Assembly (NCBI GenBank): GCA_028288765.1
Contig: JAQGHQ010000574.1
Coordinates: forward strand, 1 to 34,152
Source: Gemmataceae bacterium
Lineage (GTDB): Bacteria; Planctomycetota; Planctomycetia; Gemmatales; Gemmataceae
Direction: 5' to 3'
DNA length: 34,152 nucleotides
The notes under the pieces were generated by a model that saw nothing but the letters and a program-made list of their open reading frames with translations, was not told where the DNA came from and did no database searches. The position numbers were made by a program, and so were the translations under genes. The number at the start of each line of letters is the position of its first letter. Within the stretch, counting starts at the first letter, position 1. Positions 7,543 through 15,400 of the stretch are shown here, one piece after another.

Positions 7543-9999
7543 TTGCTCTGCCTTCGCTCACTCGCGCCCCTGATTGCGGTGGGTTTCTTCTCGCCGGTGC
7601 CGGCCCTTCGTGCCGCTCCGCCGCCGGACGCCGCCGGGTTCTTCGAGAAGAAGGTCCGCCCGATCCTCGCCGAGCGGTGCCTCGTGTGTCACGGTCCGGA
7701 CAAACAGAAGGGCGGCCTGCGGCTCGATTCCCGCGCCGCCGTGCTCGCCGGCGGCGAACGGGGTGCGGCCGTCGTTCCCGGCAAGCCGGAGGAAAGCTCG
7801 CTCGTTCGTGCCGTGCGTCACGGCGACGAACTCAAGATGCCCCCGAAGGACAAGCTCCCGGACGCCGAGATCGCCGCGCTCGCGGAGTGGGTTCGGCTCG
7901 GGGCCCCGTGGCCCGATTCCCAGGTCCAGGCCAACCCCACCCCCAAGACCGGCGACCGGCCGTTCACCCCCGAGGAGAAAGCCTTCTGGGCGTTTCAGCC
8001 CGTCCGGAGGTCGGACCCGCCGCGGGTCAAGGCCGCGGCCTGGTGCCGCACGCCCATTGACCACTTCGTGCTGGCGAAATTGGAGGCGGCCGGGTTCACC
8101 CCCGCCCTCGAAGCCGACAAGCTCACCCTCCTCCGCCGGGTCACGTTCGACCTGACCGGGCTCCTCCCGACCCCGGGCGAGGTGGACGCCTTTCTCGCCG
8201 ACACAAGCCCGAACGCCTGGGAGAAAGTGGTCGACCAGCTGCTCGCGTCGCCCGCCTACGGCGAGAAGTGGGGCCGGCGGTGGCTCGACGTCGCCCGGTA
8301 CGCCGACTCGAACGGGATGGACGAAAACCTCGCCCACGCGAACGCCTGGCGGTACCGCGACTGGGTGATCCGCAGTTTCAACGGCGATATGCCGTACGAC
8401 CGGTTCGTCCGCGAGCAGATCGCCGGCGACCTGATTCCCGGCGGCACCGACCGCGACCGGGCCGACCGGCTGACCGCGACCGGGTTCCTGGTCGTCGGGC
8501 CGAAGATGCTTGCCGAGGACGACCCGGTCAAGATGCGGATGGACATCATTGACGAGCAGGTCGACACGATCGGCCAGGCGGTCCTGGGGCTGACTCTCGG
8601 GTGTGCCCGGTGCCACGACCACAAGTTCGACCCGGTCCGGACGGCCGATTACTACGGGCTCGCGGGGATCTTCTACTCGACGAAGACGATGCGGAGCTAC
8701 GGGGTCGTGGCGCAGTGGCACGAGCGATCGGTCGCCACGCCCGAGCAAGCAGCAGCGCTCGCCGCCCACGAGAAAGTGGTCGCCGCCGCAAAGGCGGTCG
8801 CGGCGGCCCGCCAGCGCCCCGCGCTCGACGCGGTGGCCGGCGCCGCGGTCGGGACCGCGGACCGAACCCGGCTCCAGAATCAGGTCGCGAAGCTAGAGAA
8901 GGCCCGCCCGCCGGCCGCGGAGACGATGGCGGTCGAGGACGACAAGGGCCAGAACGTCCGCGTCCACCTGCGCGGTAACCACCTCACCCTCGGGGCGGAA
9001 GCCCCGCGCCGGTTCCCCCGCATCATCGCCGGTGACGCCCCACCGTCACTCGGTGCGGACCGGAGCGGCCGGCTGGAGTTTGCCGAGTGGGTCACCCGGC
9101 CCGACCACCCGCTGACCCCACGAGTCATGGCGAACCGGATCTGGGCGGGGCATTTCGGGGCCGGCCTGGTCCGCTCGCCGGACAACTTCGGCCGACTGGG
9201 CGAGCGGCCCACGCACCCCGAGTTGCTCGACTGGCTCGCCGACGAGTTCGTGCGGGCGAAGTGGTCGGTGAAACACCTACACCGCGTGATCGTCAACTCG
9301 GCCGTGTACCGCATGTCATCAAGCGCGGAGCGCGGAGGGCGGAGCGCGGAATCGAGGACAACGATCTTCGGCCTTTCCGTTCCGCGTTCCGCGTTCCGCG
9401 ATCCGCGCTTACTCGATCCGGAGAACAAGCTCCTCTCGCACTTCAACCGCCGCCGGCTCGACGCCGAGGAGGTCCGCGACGCCATGCTCGCCACGGCCGG
9501 GTTGCTCGACCGGACGGCGGGCGGGACGCTCCTCACGGTGGGGAACCGCCAGTATGTGACCGTCCACCGGAATTACGAGGGTTACGCGAGTACCCGGCGG
9601 TCGGTGTATCTACCCGTGGTCCGTAGCGCGGTGTTCGACGTACTCCAGACGCTCGACTTTCCCGACCCGTCCGTCCCGAACGGTCAGCGCCCGACCACCA
9701 CGGTCCCCACGCAGGCCCTACTCATGCTGAACAGCGCCCTGGCTGACCAGACCGCCGGGGCGTTCGCGAAATCGCTCCTCGCCCCGGGCGGAGACGATGC
9801 TGGGCGCGTTCGAGAGGCGTACCGCCGGGCGTACGGCCGCGCACCGACGACGCTCGAAGTCGAGAAGGTGACGGCGTATCTGGAGAAGTCCGAACGGGCC
9901 GCCGATCCGAAGTCGTCGCCCGAGGTCCGGCGGCTGAAGGCCTGGCGGGGGTTCTGCCGGGTGCTGCTGGCGTCGAACGAGTTTGTGTTCGTGGAGTGA
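7543..9999 (+). CDS. PSCyt1-DUF1549-DUF1553 planctomycete cytochrome c-type exported protein
   Basis: Predicted 818 aa. An N-terminal signal peptide (LRSLAPLIAVGFFSPVPALRAA) is followed by a PSCyt1 domain with one heme-binding CLVCH motif (C46, C49, H50) and the KMPPKDKLPDAEIAALAEWV ending typical of the domain. DUF1549 (PSCyt2) spans about 165-370 (DHFVLAKLEAAGF; SPAYGEKWGRRWLDVARYAD; GLTLGCARCHDHKFDP, giving a second CxxCH). DUF1553 (PSD1) spans about 505-790 (FAEWVTRPDHPLTPRVMANR; FNRRRLDAEEVRDAML; QALLMLNS). The family is planctomycete-typical, extracytoplasmic, and normally paired with DUF1501 genes as here; its reaction is unproven. About 30 residues near 593-623 come from an in-frame palindromic insertion in the spacer just before the FNRRRLDAE motif. 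Likely first gene of the cluster to 14591. Confidence 0.93.
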   Translation: MLCLRSLAPLIAVGFFSPVPALRAAPPPDAAGFFEKKVRPILAERCLVCHGPDKQKGGLRLDSRAAVLAGGERGAAVVPGKPEESSLVRAVRHGDELKMPPKDKLPDAEIAALAEWVRLGAPWPDSQVQANPTPKTGDRPFTPEEKAFWAFQPVRRSDPPRVKAAAWCRTPIDHFVLAKLEAAGFTPALEADKLTLLRRVTFDLTGLLPTPGEVDAFLADTSPNAWEKVVDQLLASPAYGEKWGRRWLDVARYADSNGMDENLAHANAWRYRDWVIRSFNGDMPYDRFVREQIAGDLIPGGTDRDRADRLTATGFLVVGPKMLAEDDPVKMRMDIIDEQVDTIGQAVLGLTLGCARCHDHKFDPVRTADYYGLAGIFYSTKTMRSYGVVAQWHERSVATPEQAAALAAHEKVVAAAKAVAAARQRPALDAVAGAAVGTADRTRLQNQVAKLEKARPPAAETMAVEDDKGQNVRVHLRGNHLTLGAEAPRRFPRIIAGDAPPSLGADRSGRLEFAEWVTRPDHPLTPRVMANRIWAGHFGAGLVRSPDNFGRLGERPTHPELLDWLADEFVRAKWSVKHLHRVIVNSAVYRMSSSAERGGRSAESRTTIFGLSVPRSAFRDPRLLDPENKLLSHFNRRRLDAEEVRDAMLATAGLLDRTAGGTLLTVGNRQYVTVHRNYEGYASTRRSVYLPVVRSAVFDVLQTLDFPDPSVPNGQRPTTTVPTQALLMLNSALADQTAGAFAKSLLAPGGDDAGRVREAYRRAYGRAPTTLEVEKVTAYLEKSERAADPKSSPEVRRLKAWRGFCRVLLASNEFVFVE
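9321..9410. repeat. In-frame palindromic repeat inside the PSCyt1/DUF1553 gene
   Basis: Arms 9321-9351 and 9380-9410 (31 nt each) pair with 27 of 31 matches around a 28-nt spacer. Each arm is built of iterated gcggaa/gcggag-type units. It is 90 bp (30 codons) and keeps the frame, encoding Ser/Arg/Ala-rich sequence (SSAERGGRSAESR, then RSAFRDPR) at a point where family members have only a short linker. Confidence 0.8.
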
Positions 10000-10026
10000 T
10001 TGTGGGGGCCCGCCGGATTGGGCTCC

Positions 10027-10146
10027 GCTCCCGGCCCAGGGCTCACGCCCTGGGCTACGAGCAAACGCCCCTACCGGGGCTTCAGAGATTCGAGCCCCGG
10101 AGGGGCGTTGGATTGTAGCCCAGGGCATGAGCCCTGGGCCGGGAGC
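10027..10146. repeat. 120-bp intergenic palindrome ending in the next gene's Shine-Dalgarno
   Basis: Long imperfect inverted repeat: GCTCCCGGCCCAGGGCTCA at 10027 pairs with the sequence ending at 10146, and the pairing continues through the ACGCCCCT/AGGGGCGT and CCGGGGCT/AGCCCCGG blocks to a short centre near 10080-10092. Each arm carries a smaller hairpin GCCCAGGGC-n4-GCCCTGGGC (10034-10055 and 10118-10139). The right end, gggag at 10141-10145, lies 6 nt before the ATG at 10152 and is the only visible Shine-Dalgarno for the DUF1501 gene. Confidence 0.85.
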
Positions 10147-10151
10147 TGAAC

Positions 10152-11549
10152 ATGCGCCATCTGCCGCACCGCCGGGACCTGCTCCGCACCTCCGCCCTCG
10201 GGTTCGGCTGGCTCGCCCTCGCCGATCTGCTCGCGGCGGCTGAGCCCGCGCCCCGGTTGTCATCAGATCCCCTCGCGCCGCGGCCTGCGCACTTCCCGGC
10301 GAAAGCGAAGCGGGTGATTTTCCTGTTCATGCACGGCGGGCCGAGCCAGGTCGACACGTTCGACTACAAGCCGAAGCTCACCGCGGACGACGGGAAACCG
10401 TTGCCGTTCCCCAAGCCGCGGGTCGTGTCGAGCCAGACGGGAAACCTGCTCCGCTCGCCGTGGGCGTTCAAGCAGTACGGGCAGGGCGGGGCGTGGGTGT
10501 CGGACCTCTTCCCGAATCTCGCGAAATGCGTCGACGACCTCTGCTTCGTGAAGTCGACGCACGGGTCGAACTCCCGGCACGGCGGCGCACTGCTCGAACT
10601 GCACACCGGGTCGGACACGTTCGTCCGGCCGAGTATGGGGTCGTGGGTGACCTACGGGCTCGGGACCGAAAACCGCGACCTGCCGGGCTACATCACCATC
10701 TGCCCGACGCTCACGCACGGCGGGGTGAACAATTACTCGTCGGCGTTCATGCCGGCCGTCTATCAGGCGACGCCGCTTGGGAACGCGGGCACGCCCTCGG
10801 ACCGCGTCGGCGTCCCGTTCGTCGCCGGGACCACGCCCCGCGACCAGCAGCGACTCGAACTCGACCTGCTCGCCGAACTCGACCGCGAGCGGGTCACCAC
10901 ACACGGCCACGATGCCGCGCTGGAGAGCCGAATCCAGTCGTTCGAGATGGCGTTCCGGATGCAGTCGACCGCCCCGACGGTCCAGGACCTCTCGAAGGAG
11001 ACTGATGAGACGAAAAAGCTCTACGGGCTCGACGACCCGGCCACGGCGAACTTCGGCCGGCAATGCCTGATGGCCCGGCGGTTTGCCGAGGTCGGGGTGC
11101 GGTTCGTGCAGTGTACCCACAGCTACAAGTGGGACCAGCACGAGAATCTGAAGGCCGACCACGGGAAGAACGCGCGAGAAGTCGACAAACCCATTGCCGG
11201 GTTACTCACCGACCTGAAGCGGCGCGGTCTCCTCAAGGATACCCTGGTCCTTTGGGCCGGCGAGTTCGGCCGAACCCCGGTCGCGCAGGGGAAGGACGGC
11301 CGCGACCACAACCCGCACGCCTTCACGGTCTTCCTCGCCGGGGGCGGGGTGAAGCCCGGGATCAGCTACGGGGCGACGGACGACTACGGGTATTACGCGG
11401 TCGAGAACAAGGTCCACGTCCATGACCTGCACGCCACGATGTTGCACCTGCTCGGACTCGACCACACGAAGCTGACGTACCGGCACGCGGGCCGCGATTT
11501 CCGCCTCACCGACGTTCACGGCGAGGTGGTGAAGGCAATTCTGAGTTAA
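10152..11549 (+). CDS. DUF1501 family protein, Tat-exported
   Basis: Predicted 465 aa. The N-terminus HRRDLLRTSALGFGWLALADLLAAA is a twin-arginine signal (RR-x-L-L). DUF1501 proteins have an alkaline phosphatase/sulfatase-like fold. Family landmarks present are FLFMHGGPSQVDTFDYKP (near 55-75), KSTHGSNSRHGGALLELHTG, LMARRFAEVGVRFVQC, LVLWAGEFGRTP, KDGRDHNPHAFTVFLAGGGVKPG and VHDLHATMLHLLGLDH. The His and Asp residues in these motifs suggest a metal site, but enzymatic activity is unproven for the family. The gene lies 152 bp after the PSCyt1 gene, the usual partner arrangement in planctomycetes, and its Shine-Dalgarno comes from the end of the palindrome between them. The next DUF1501 gene follows after 26 bp. 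Confidence 0.93.
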   Translation: MRHLPHRRDLLRTSALGFGWLALADLLAAAEPAPRLSSDPLAPRPAHFPAKAKRVIFLFMHGGPSQVDTFDYKPKLTADDGKPLPFPKPRVVSSQTGNLLRSPWAFKQYGQGGAWVSDLFPNLAKCVDDLCFVKSTHGSNSRHGGALLELHTGSDTFVRPSMGSWVTYGLGTENRDLPGYITICPTLTHGGVNNYSSAFMPAVYQATPLGNAGTPSDRVGVPFVAGTTPRDQQRLELDLLAELDRERVTTHGHDAALESRIQSFEMAFRMQSTAPTVQDLSKETDETKKLYGLDDPATANFGRQCLMARRFAEVGVRFVQCTHSYKWDQHENLKADHGKNAREVDKPIAGLLTDLKRRGLLKDTLVLWAGEFGRTPVAQGKDGRDHNPHAFTVFLAGGGVKPGISYGATDDYGYYAVENKVHVHDLHATMLHLLGLDHTKLTYRHAGRDFRLTDVHGEVVKAILS

Positions 11550-11575
11550 TCGTCCCACGAGCAGAAAAGATCTTC

Positions 11576-12931
11576 ATGCGTGCTTCGCACCCCATCACGG
11601 GGCCGACCCGTCGCACGTTCCTTCGGGCCGGAGTTCTCGGGCTCGGCGGACTGACGCTTCCGGACCTGTTCGCCCGCCGAGCCGCGGCGGGCGAACTGGC
11701 CCGCGACACTTCGGTCATCCTGCTCTACCTGCACGGCGGGCCGTCCCATCTCGAAACCTACGACCTGAAGCCGAACGCCCCGACCACCCACCGCAGTATC
11801 TTCCGGCCGATCCCGACCACCGTTCCCGGGATGGACGTCTGCGAGCTGTTCCCGCGGCAGGCGAGGGTGGCCGACAAGTTCGCCCTGGTCCGGTCCCTCA
11901 ACCACGATGTGGCCATCCACAGCGACGGCGGCATCGTCGTGCTGACCGGGAAGCGGCCGGCGGTCCTCGACCCGACCTCGAACTCGAAGAGCGAACACCC
12001 GGACTTCGGGTCGGTCGCCAGTCACATAAGGGGGCCGGCGCGGGACGCGATGCCCCCGTACGTGGCCGTCCCACAGCAGACCTACATGACCCGGCCGGCG
12101 TACCTGGGGCCGCAGGCCGGCTCGGTCGCGGTGGCCGACCCGTCGGCCGCGAGCTCCCTCCCGCCGCAGCTGTCGCTCGCCGGGGACATCTCGACCCTCG
12201 CCGCCCGCCGCCAGCTGCTCGGCCGCGTCGACCGGCTCCGCCGCGACCTCGACGCCACGGGGCGGATAGCGTCGGCCGACCGGTTCCGGGAACTGGCGTT
12301 CGAGATGCTGACGAGCCCGAAGGTGGCGGCGGCGTTCGACCTCTCAAGGGAGGACGACAAGCTCCGCGACCGGTACGGCCGACACCTCTGGGGCCAATCG
12401 TGCTTGCTGGCCCGCCGGCTCGCGGACGCGGGCACGGCCGTCGTCAGCCTCTACATCGACACACCGAAGAGCGGTCCGGACTTCACCAACTGGGACGACC
12501 ACATTCTGAACGCGGGCCGCCCGGGCCACTTCGGCGATTTCATGCGCCGCCGGTTGCCGTACCTCGACGAGGCGCTATCCGCACTGATCGAGGACGTGTA
12601 CGCCCGCGGGCTCGATCGACGGATTTTGATCGTGGTAATGGGCGAGTTCGGCCGCACCCCCCGGCTGAGCACCAACCCCAGCGGCACCGGCCGCGACCAC
12701 TGGCCGCAGGCGTACACGGCGCTCGTCTCCGGCGGCGGGCTCCGTACCGGCCAGGTGGTCGGGGCGACGAATGCCCGGGGCGAACACCCGACCGCGAAGC
12801 CGTACACCCCGCAGGACCTCCTCGCCACGGTGTACCGCCATCTCGGGATCGACGCCGGGCACGAGCTCCTGGCCGCCGGCCGCCCGGTCCCTGTCCTCCC
12901 CGAAGGCCGCCCCATTCCGGAGCTGGTGTAA
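11576..12931 (+). CDS. DUF1501 family protein, Tat-exported (second copy)
   Basis: Predicted 451 aa. The Tat signal is TRRTFLRAGVLGLGGLTLPD; family motifs are LLYLHGGPSHLETYDLKP, LVRSLNHDVAIHSDGGIVVLTG, LLARRLADAGTAVVSLY, NWDDHILN, VVMGEFGRTPRLSTNPSGTG, GRDHWPQAYTALVSGGGLRTG and PYTPQDLLATVYRHLGID. It belongs to a different DUF1501 subgroup from the preceding gene (NWDDH and GEFGRTPR variants, no KYW-type spacer), so the pair is not a recent tandem duplication. It is 26 bp after the first DUF1501 gene and its stop is 1 bp before the ATG of the hydrolase gene, implying co-transcription and probably coupled translation. Confidence 0.93.
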   Translation: MRASHPITGPTRRTFLRAGVLGLGGLTLPDLFARRAAAGELARDTSVILLYLHGGPSHLETYDLKPNAPTTHRSIFRPIPTTVPGMDVCELFPRQARVADKFALVRSLNHDVAIHSDGGIVVLTGKRPAVLDPTSNSKSEHPDFGSVASHIRGPARDAMPPYVAVPQQTYMTRPAYLGPQAGSVAVADPSAASSLPPQLSLAGDISTLAARRQLLGRVDRLRRDLDATGRIASADRFRELAFEMLTSPKVAAAFDLSREDDKLRDRYGRHLWGQSCLLARRLADAGTAVVSLYIDTPKSGPDFTNWDDHILNAGRPGHFGDFMRRRLPYLDEALSALIEDVYARGLDRRILIVVMGEFGRTPRLSTNPSGTGRDHWPQAYTALVSGGGLRTGQVVGATNARGEHPTAKPYTPQDLLATVYRHLGIDAGHELLAAGRPVPVLPEGRPIPELV

Positions 12932-12932
12932 C

Positions 12933-14591
12933 ATGCGCGCCGCCATTGCCGCCGTGCTTTGCCTCCTCGCGGTGCTGCCGGCTGATGCCGCCGATCTGCC
13001 ACCGGTCGACCTCGGGTCGATCACCGAGAAGCACGAGATGGTCCCCATGCGGGACGGGACTCGGCTGTCGGTCTACCTGTACATCCCGCCGGGGAAGGGC
13101 CCGTGGCCGGTGCTCTACGAGCAACGCTACGCCGACCTCACCGCCCCCGTCACCCGCAAGGGGTTCGCCAAACTGGCCGAGGCCGGTTACGTCGTCGCGG
13201 CCCAGAACTTCCGCGGTACGTACAAGTCGGAGGGCACCTGGGTCGGATACCGGGCGCTCGGCTGGGGCGAGCAGAAGGACGGGTTCGACACCGTCGCCTG
13301 GTTCGCGAAGCAGCCGTGGTGTACCGGGAAGGTGGGCACGTTCGGCAGCTCCCAGGCCGGGTTCGCCCAGAACTTCCTCGCGGTCACGCGCCCGCCGGCG
13401 CTCAAGGCCCAGTACATGATCGACACCGGCCTGAGCCTGTACCACGAGGGCTACCGGATCGGCGGCACGACTCGTCCGGAGCGGTTCAAGCAGATGGACG
13501 CCGTCTGTCGCAACCCGGCGGACAACCGCAAGCTCCTCGCGGAGTGGTTCGCCCACCCGGCCTACGACGACTACTGGGCGGCCGAGGACTGCACCCGTCA
13601 CCTCGACCAAATGGACGTGCCGTGCTTCACCGTCGGCAGCTGGTACGACTTCATGTGTGTCGGGTCCGTGGACAGCTACATCGGCCGCCAGCACAAGGGC
13701 GGGCCGAACTCCCGGGGGAAGCAACAGCTGCTCATCGGCCCGTGGCTCCACGGGCGGTTCAAGAACATGAACACGGTCGGCGACCTGACGTACCCCGAGA
13801 ACGCGAAGTCCGACACGGAGGCGCACTTGATCCGCTGGTTCGATTACCACCTGAAAGGGGTGGAGAACAAGGTGATGGACGACCCGCCGGTGCGCTACTA
13901 CCGGATGGGCGCGGTCGGGGAGAAGGGAGCACCCGGGAATGAATGGCTGACCGCTACCGACTGGCCGGTGAAGGCGGATCACACTCCGTATTACTTCCGG
14001 GCCGGCGGAACGCTCGAAACCAGGGCCCCGACCGAGGAAAGTGCCTCCACGTCCTTCACGGCCGACCCGGCGAACCCCGCGACGATCCCCGGCCGGGCCT
14101 TCCCCGGGGCGAAGGACGCCCGGGACTTCGAGAAGCAGGCGGAGGTGCGGACATTCACCTCCGACGTCCTCGCCGCGCCGGTCGAATGGACCGGGAAGGT
14201 GCGGGTGGAACTCTGGGTGTCGTCGACCGCGCGGGACACGGATTTCATCGTCCGGGTGAGCGACGTGTACCCCGACGGCCGGTCGATCCTGATCATGGAC
14301 TACGTTCGCCGGGCACGGTACCGCGAAGGGTACGAGAAAGAAGTATTCATGGAGCCGGGGAAGGTCTACCCCGTCACATTCGACGTGGGTTGGCTGAGCC
14401 AGGTTTTCAACGCGGGTCATCGCATTAGAATCACGGTCGCCAGTACCGGATCGCCATTCTACGAACCGAACCCGAACACGGGTGAACCTCTGACCGTCGA
14501 TCCCCCCTCCAAGATGGTGACCGCGCGGAACACTGTCTACCATGACCGCACCCACACCTCCCGGGTCATCGCCCCGGTCCCGCCTCGCTAA
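12933..14591 (+). CDS. CocE/NonD-type alpha/beta hydrolase (X-Pro dipeptidyl-peptidase S15-like), secreted
   Basis: Predicted 552 aa. The ATG at 12933 directly follows the upstream stop and gives a clean signal peptide (MRAAIAAVLCLLAVLPADAA); an in-frame start at 12771 lies inside the DUF1501 gene and is rejected. The hydrolase domain begins with EMVPMRDGTRLSVYLYIPPG; the nucleophile elbow is GSSQAG (Ser140 likely nucleophile), followed by Asp239 in GSWYDFM and His273 in GPWLHG, matching the CocE/S15 triad order. The C-terminal third is the family's jelly-roll domain (WTGKVRVELWVSSTARDTDFIVRVSDVYPDG; GHRIRITVASTGSPFYEPN). Relatives hydrolyse esters or acyl-amide bonds (cocaine esterase, glutaryl acylase) or X-Pro peptides; the substrate here is unknown. 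Last gene of the cluster. Confidence 0.9.
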   Translation: MRAAIAAVLCLLAVLPADAADLPPVDLGSITEKHEMVPMRDGTRLSVYLYIPPGKGPWPVLYEQRYADLTAPVTRKGFAKLAEAGYVVAAQNFRGTYKSEGTWVGYRALGWGEQKDGFDTVAWFAKQPWCTGKVGTFGSSQAGFAQNFLAVTRPPALKAQYMIDTGLSLYHEGYRIGGTTRPERFKQMDAVCRNPADNRKLLAEWFAHPAYDDYWAAEDCTRHLDQMDVPCFTVGSWYDFMCVGSVDSYIGRQHKGGPNSRGKQQLLIGPWLHGRFKNMNTVGDLTYPENAKSDTEAHLIRWFDYHLKGVENKVMDDPPVRYYRMGAVGEKGAPGNEWLTATDWPVKADHTPYYFRAGGTLETRAPTEESASTSFTADPANPATIPGRAFPGAKDARDFEKQAEVRTFTSDVLAAPVEWTGKVRVELWVSSTARDTDFIVRVSDVYPDGRSILIMDYVRRARYREGYEKEVFMEPGKVYPVTFDVGWLSQVFNAGHRIRITVASTGSPFYEPNPNTGEPLTVDPPSKMVTARNTVYHDRTHTSRVIAPVPPR

Positions 14592-14618
14592 AAGGGCGTT
14601 GTGAAGCAAGAATGCATC

Positions 14619-14864
14619 TTTTGACAGGATAACAGGATCGACATGATCAAATCCGATCAACTCTGGATCGGGTCGATCATGTTAGGAGTCCGGCCGGAGA
14701 GAAGCGACCCGCAGAATGACGAAGACACGGATGGCAAGCCGTCTTGTAGGGCACGCACTGCGTGCCGTTTCGTCAGGCAACACCCGGCACGCAGTGCGTG
14801 CCCTACGAAGCGGGCGGAACGAATCGCGGGTCTTCTTCCTACCGCTCGTCTTATTCTGTCAAAA
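14619..14864. repeat. 246-bp nested inverted-repeat element (MITE-like)
   Basis: The ends are TTTTGACAGGATAA (14619-14632) and the complement of TTTTGACAGAATAA (14851-14864), 13 of 14 matching. Inside, acatgatc..ccgatc (14641-14658) pairs with 14666-14682. A second perfect inverted repeat is listed separately. No transposase frame and no clear target duplication are visible. Confidence 0.6.
14746..14806. repeat. Perfect 21-nt inverted repeat
   Basis: Arms at 14746-14766 and 14786-14806 are exact reverse complements (starting gtagggcacgcactgcgtgc) around a 19-nt loop. Each arm is itself nearly palindromic around gcacgca/tgcgtgc, so cruciform or alternative hairpins are possible. It lies inside the larger MITE-like element. 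Confidence 0.85.
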
Positions 14865-15108
14865 CTCGCCCCTTGAAGCCGCGGGCGTTTCGACCCCGGC
14901 GGCGCGCTGGCACAGCGAACGGGACCTCCTCTACCGGGCAGGCAATCCCTGTGGTTACACTGGCAGCGGGGAAGGGGGTATTAAGCGCCACCGTTTTGCA
15001 AAAAAATGATGGCCTCCAAGAGCGGGCCTCAAGGAAAGTGCGGTTATTCGCCAGAGTGTTAGTTGTCGATCTTTCGGGACAACGGAGGCGCCGGAATAAG
15101 CCTCGCCC

Positions 15109-15275
15109 GACTGCCAATTGCTGCCAAACCCTGCCACCCGCCGCCGGAAGGCCGTCTTGTAAGTTGGCAGTGAACCCGCTCCCAGGACTGCCAAACTCTG
15201 TCGCGGCCGGTCAGGCCGGTGACCGGTGACAGAAAAGCGGCCCGGGGACTGCCAATTACTGCCAAAAGCTGCCAC
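15109..15275. repeat. Interspersed 29-nt direct repeats with iterated CTGCCAA
   Basis: Copies at 15109-15137 and 15247-15275 match at 26 of 29 positions; each holds three spaced CTGCCA units (gactgccaatt-n-ctgccaaa-nn-ctgccac). A partial copy, ggactgccaaactctg, is at 15185-15200. The set lies 125-290 bp upstream of the SNF2 gene. Confidence 0.65.
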
Positions 15276-15400
15276 AGCCCCGGGACGGCGGGTCCCGATA
15301 GGGGAGCTGGTGTTACATATCATCAGCGTCGGATGTTCTCCGGGACCGGAGATCGGTCCGTCCGAAAGAGTTGAATCGATGGGGGGAATACAAGAATTCA

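Larger units (their letters stand above)
14592..15400. other. About 800-bp gap without a credible gene
   Basis: Short frames here overlap repeats and have no family resemblance or good ribosome-binding site. The gap holds a nested inverted-repeat element (14619-14864) and 29-nt direct repeats (15109-15275). Base composition is visibly less G+C-biased around 14990-15060 than in the neighbouring genes. The SNF2 promoter presumably lies in the last 200 bp, but no convincing -35/-10 pair was found. Confidence 0.7.

Noticed and set aside
7558..8769. Antisense open frame of 403 codons opposite the PSCyt1/DUF1553 gene
   Set aside because: Shadow of a gene with clear heme and family motifs; no recognisable domain.
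12540..14660. Antisense open frame of 706 codons opposite the DUF1501 and CocE-type genes
   Set aside because: It mirrors codon third-position G+C bias of two well-supported genes, has no family motifs and is rich in Arg/Gly/Pro/Val/His as expected for a shadow frame.
14716..15229. Overlapping short plus-strand frames after the CocE-type gene
   Set aside because: They translate the inverted repeats and iterons and show no conserved protein features.
15109..15275. CRISPR array
   Set aside because: Only two full 29-nt copies separated by 109 bp, a partial copy without regular spacing, and no cas genes in the window.
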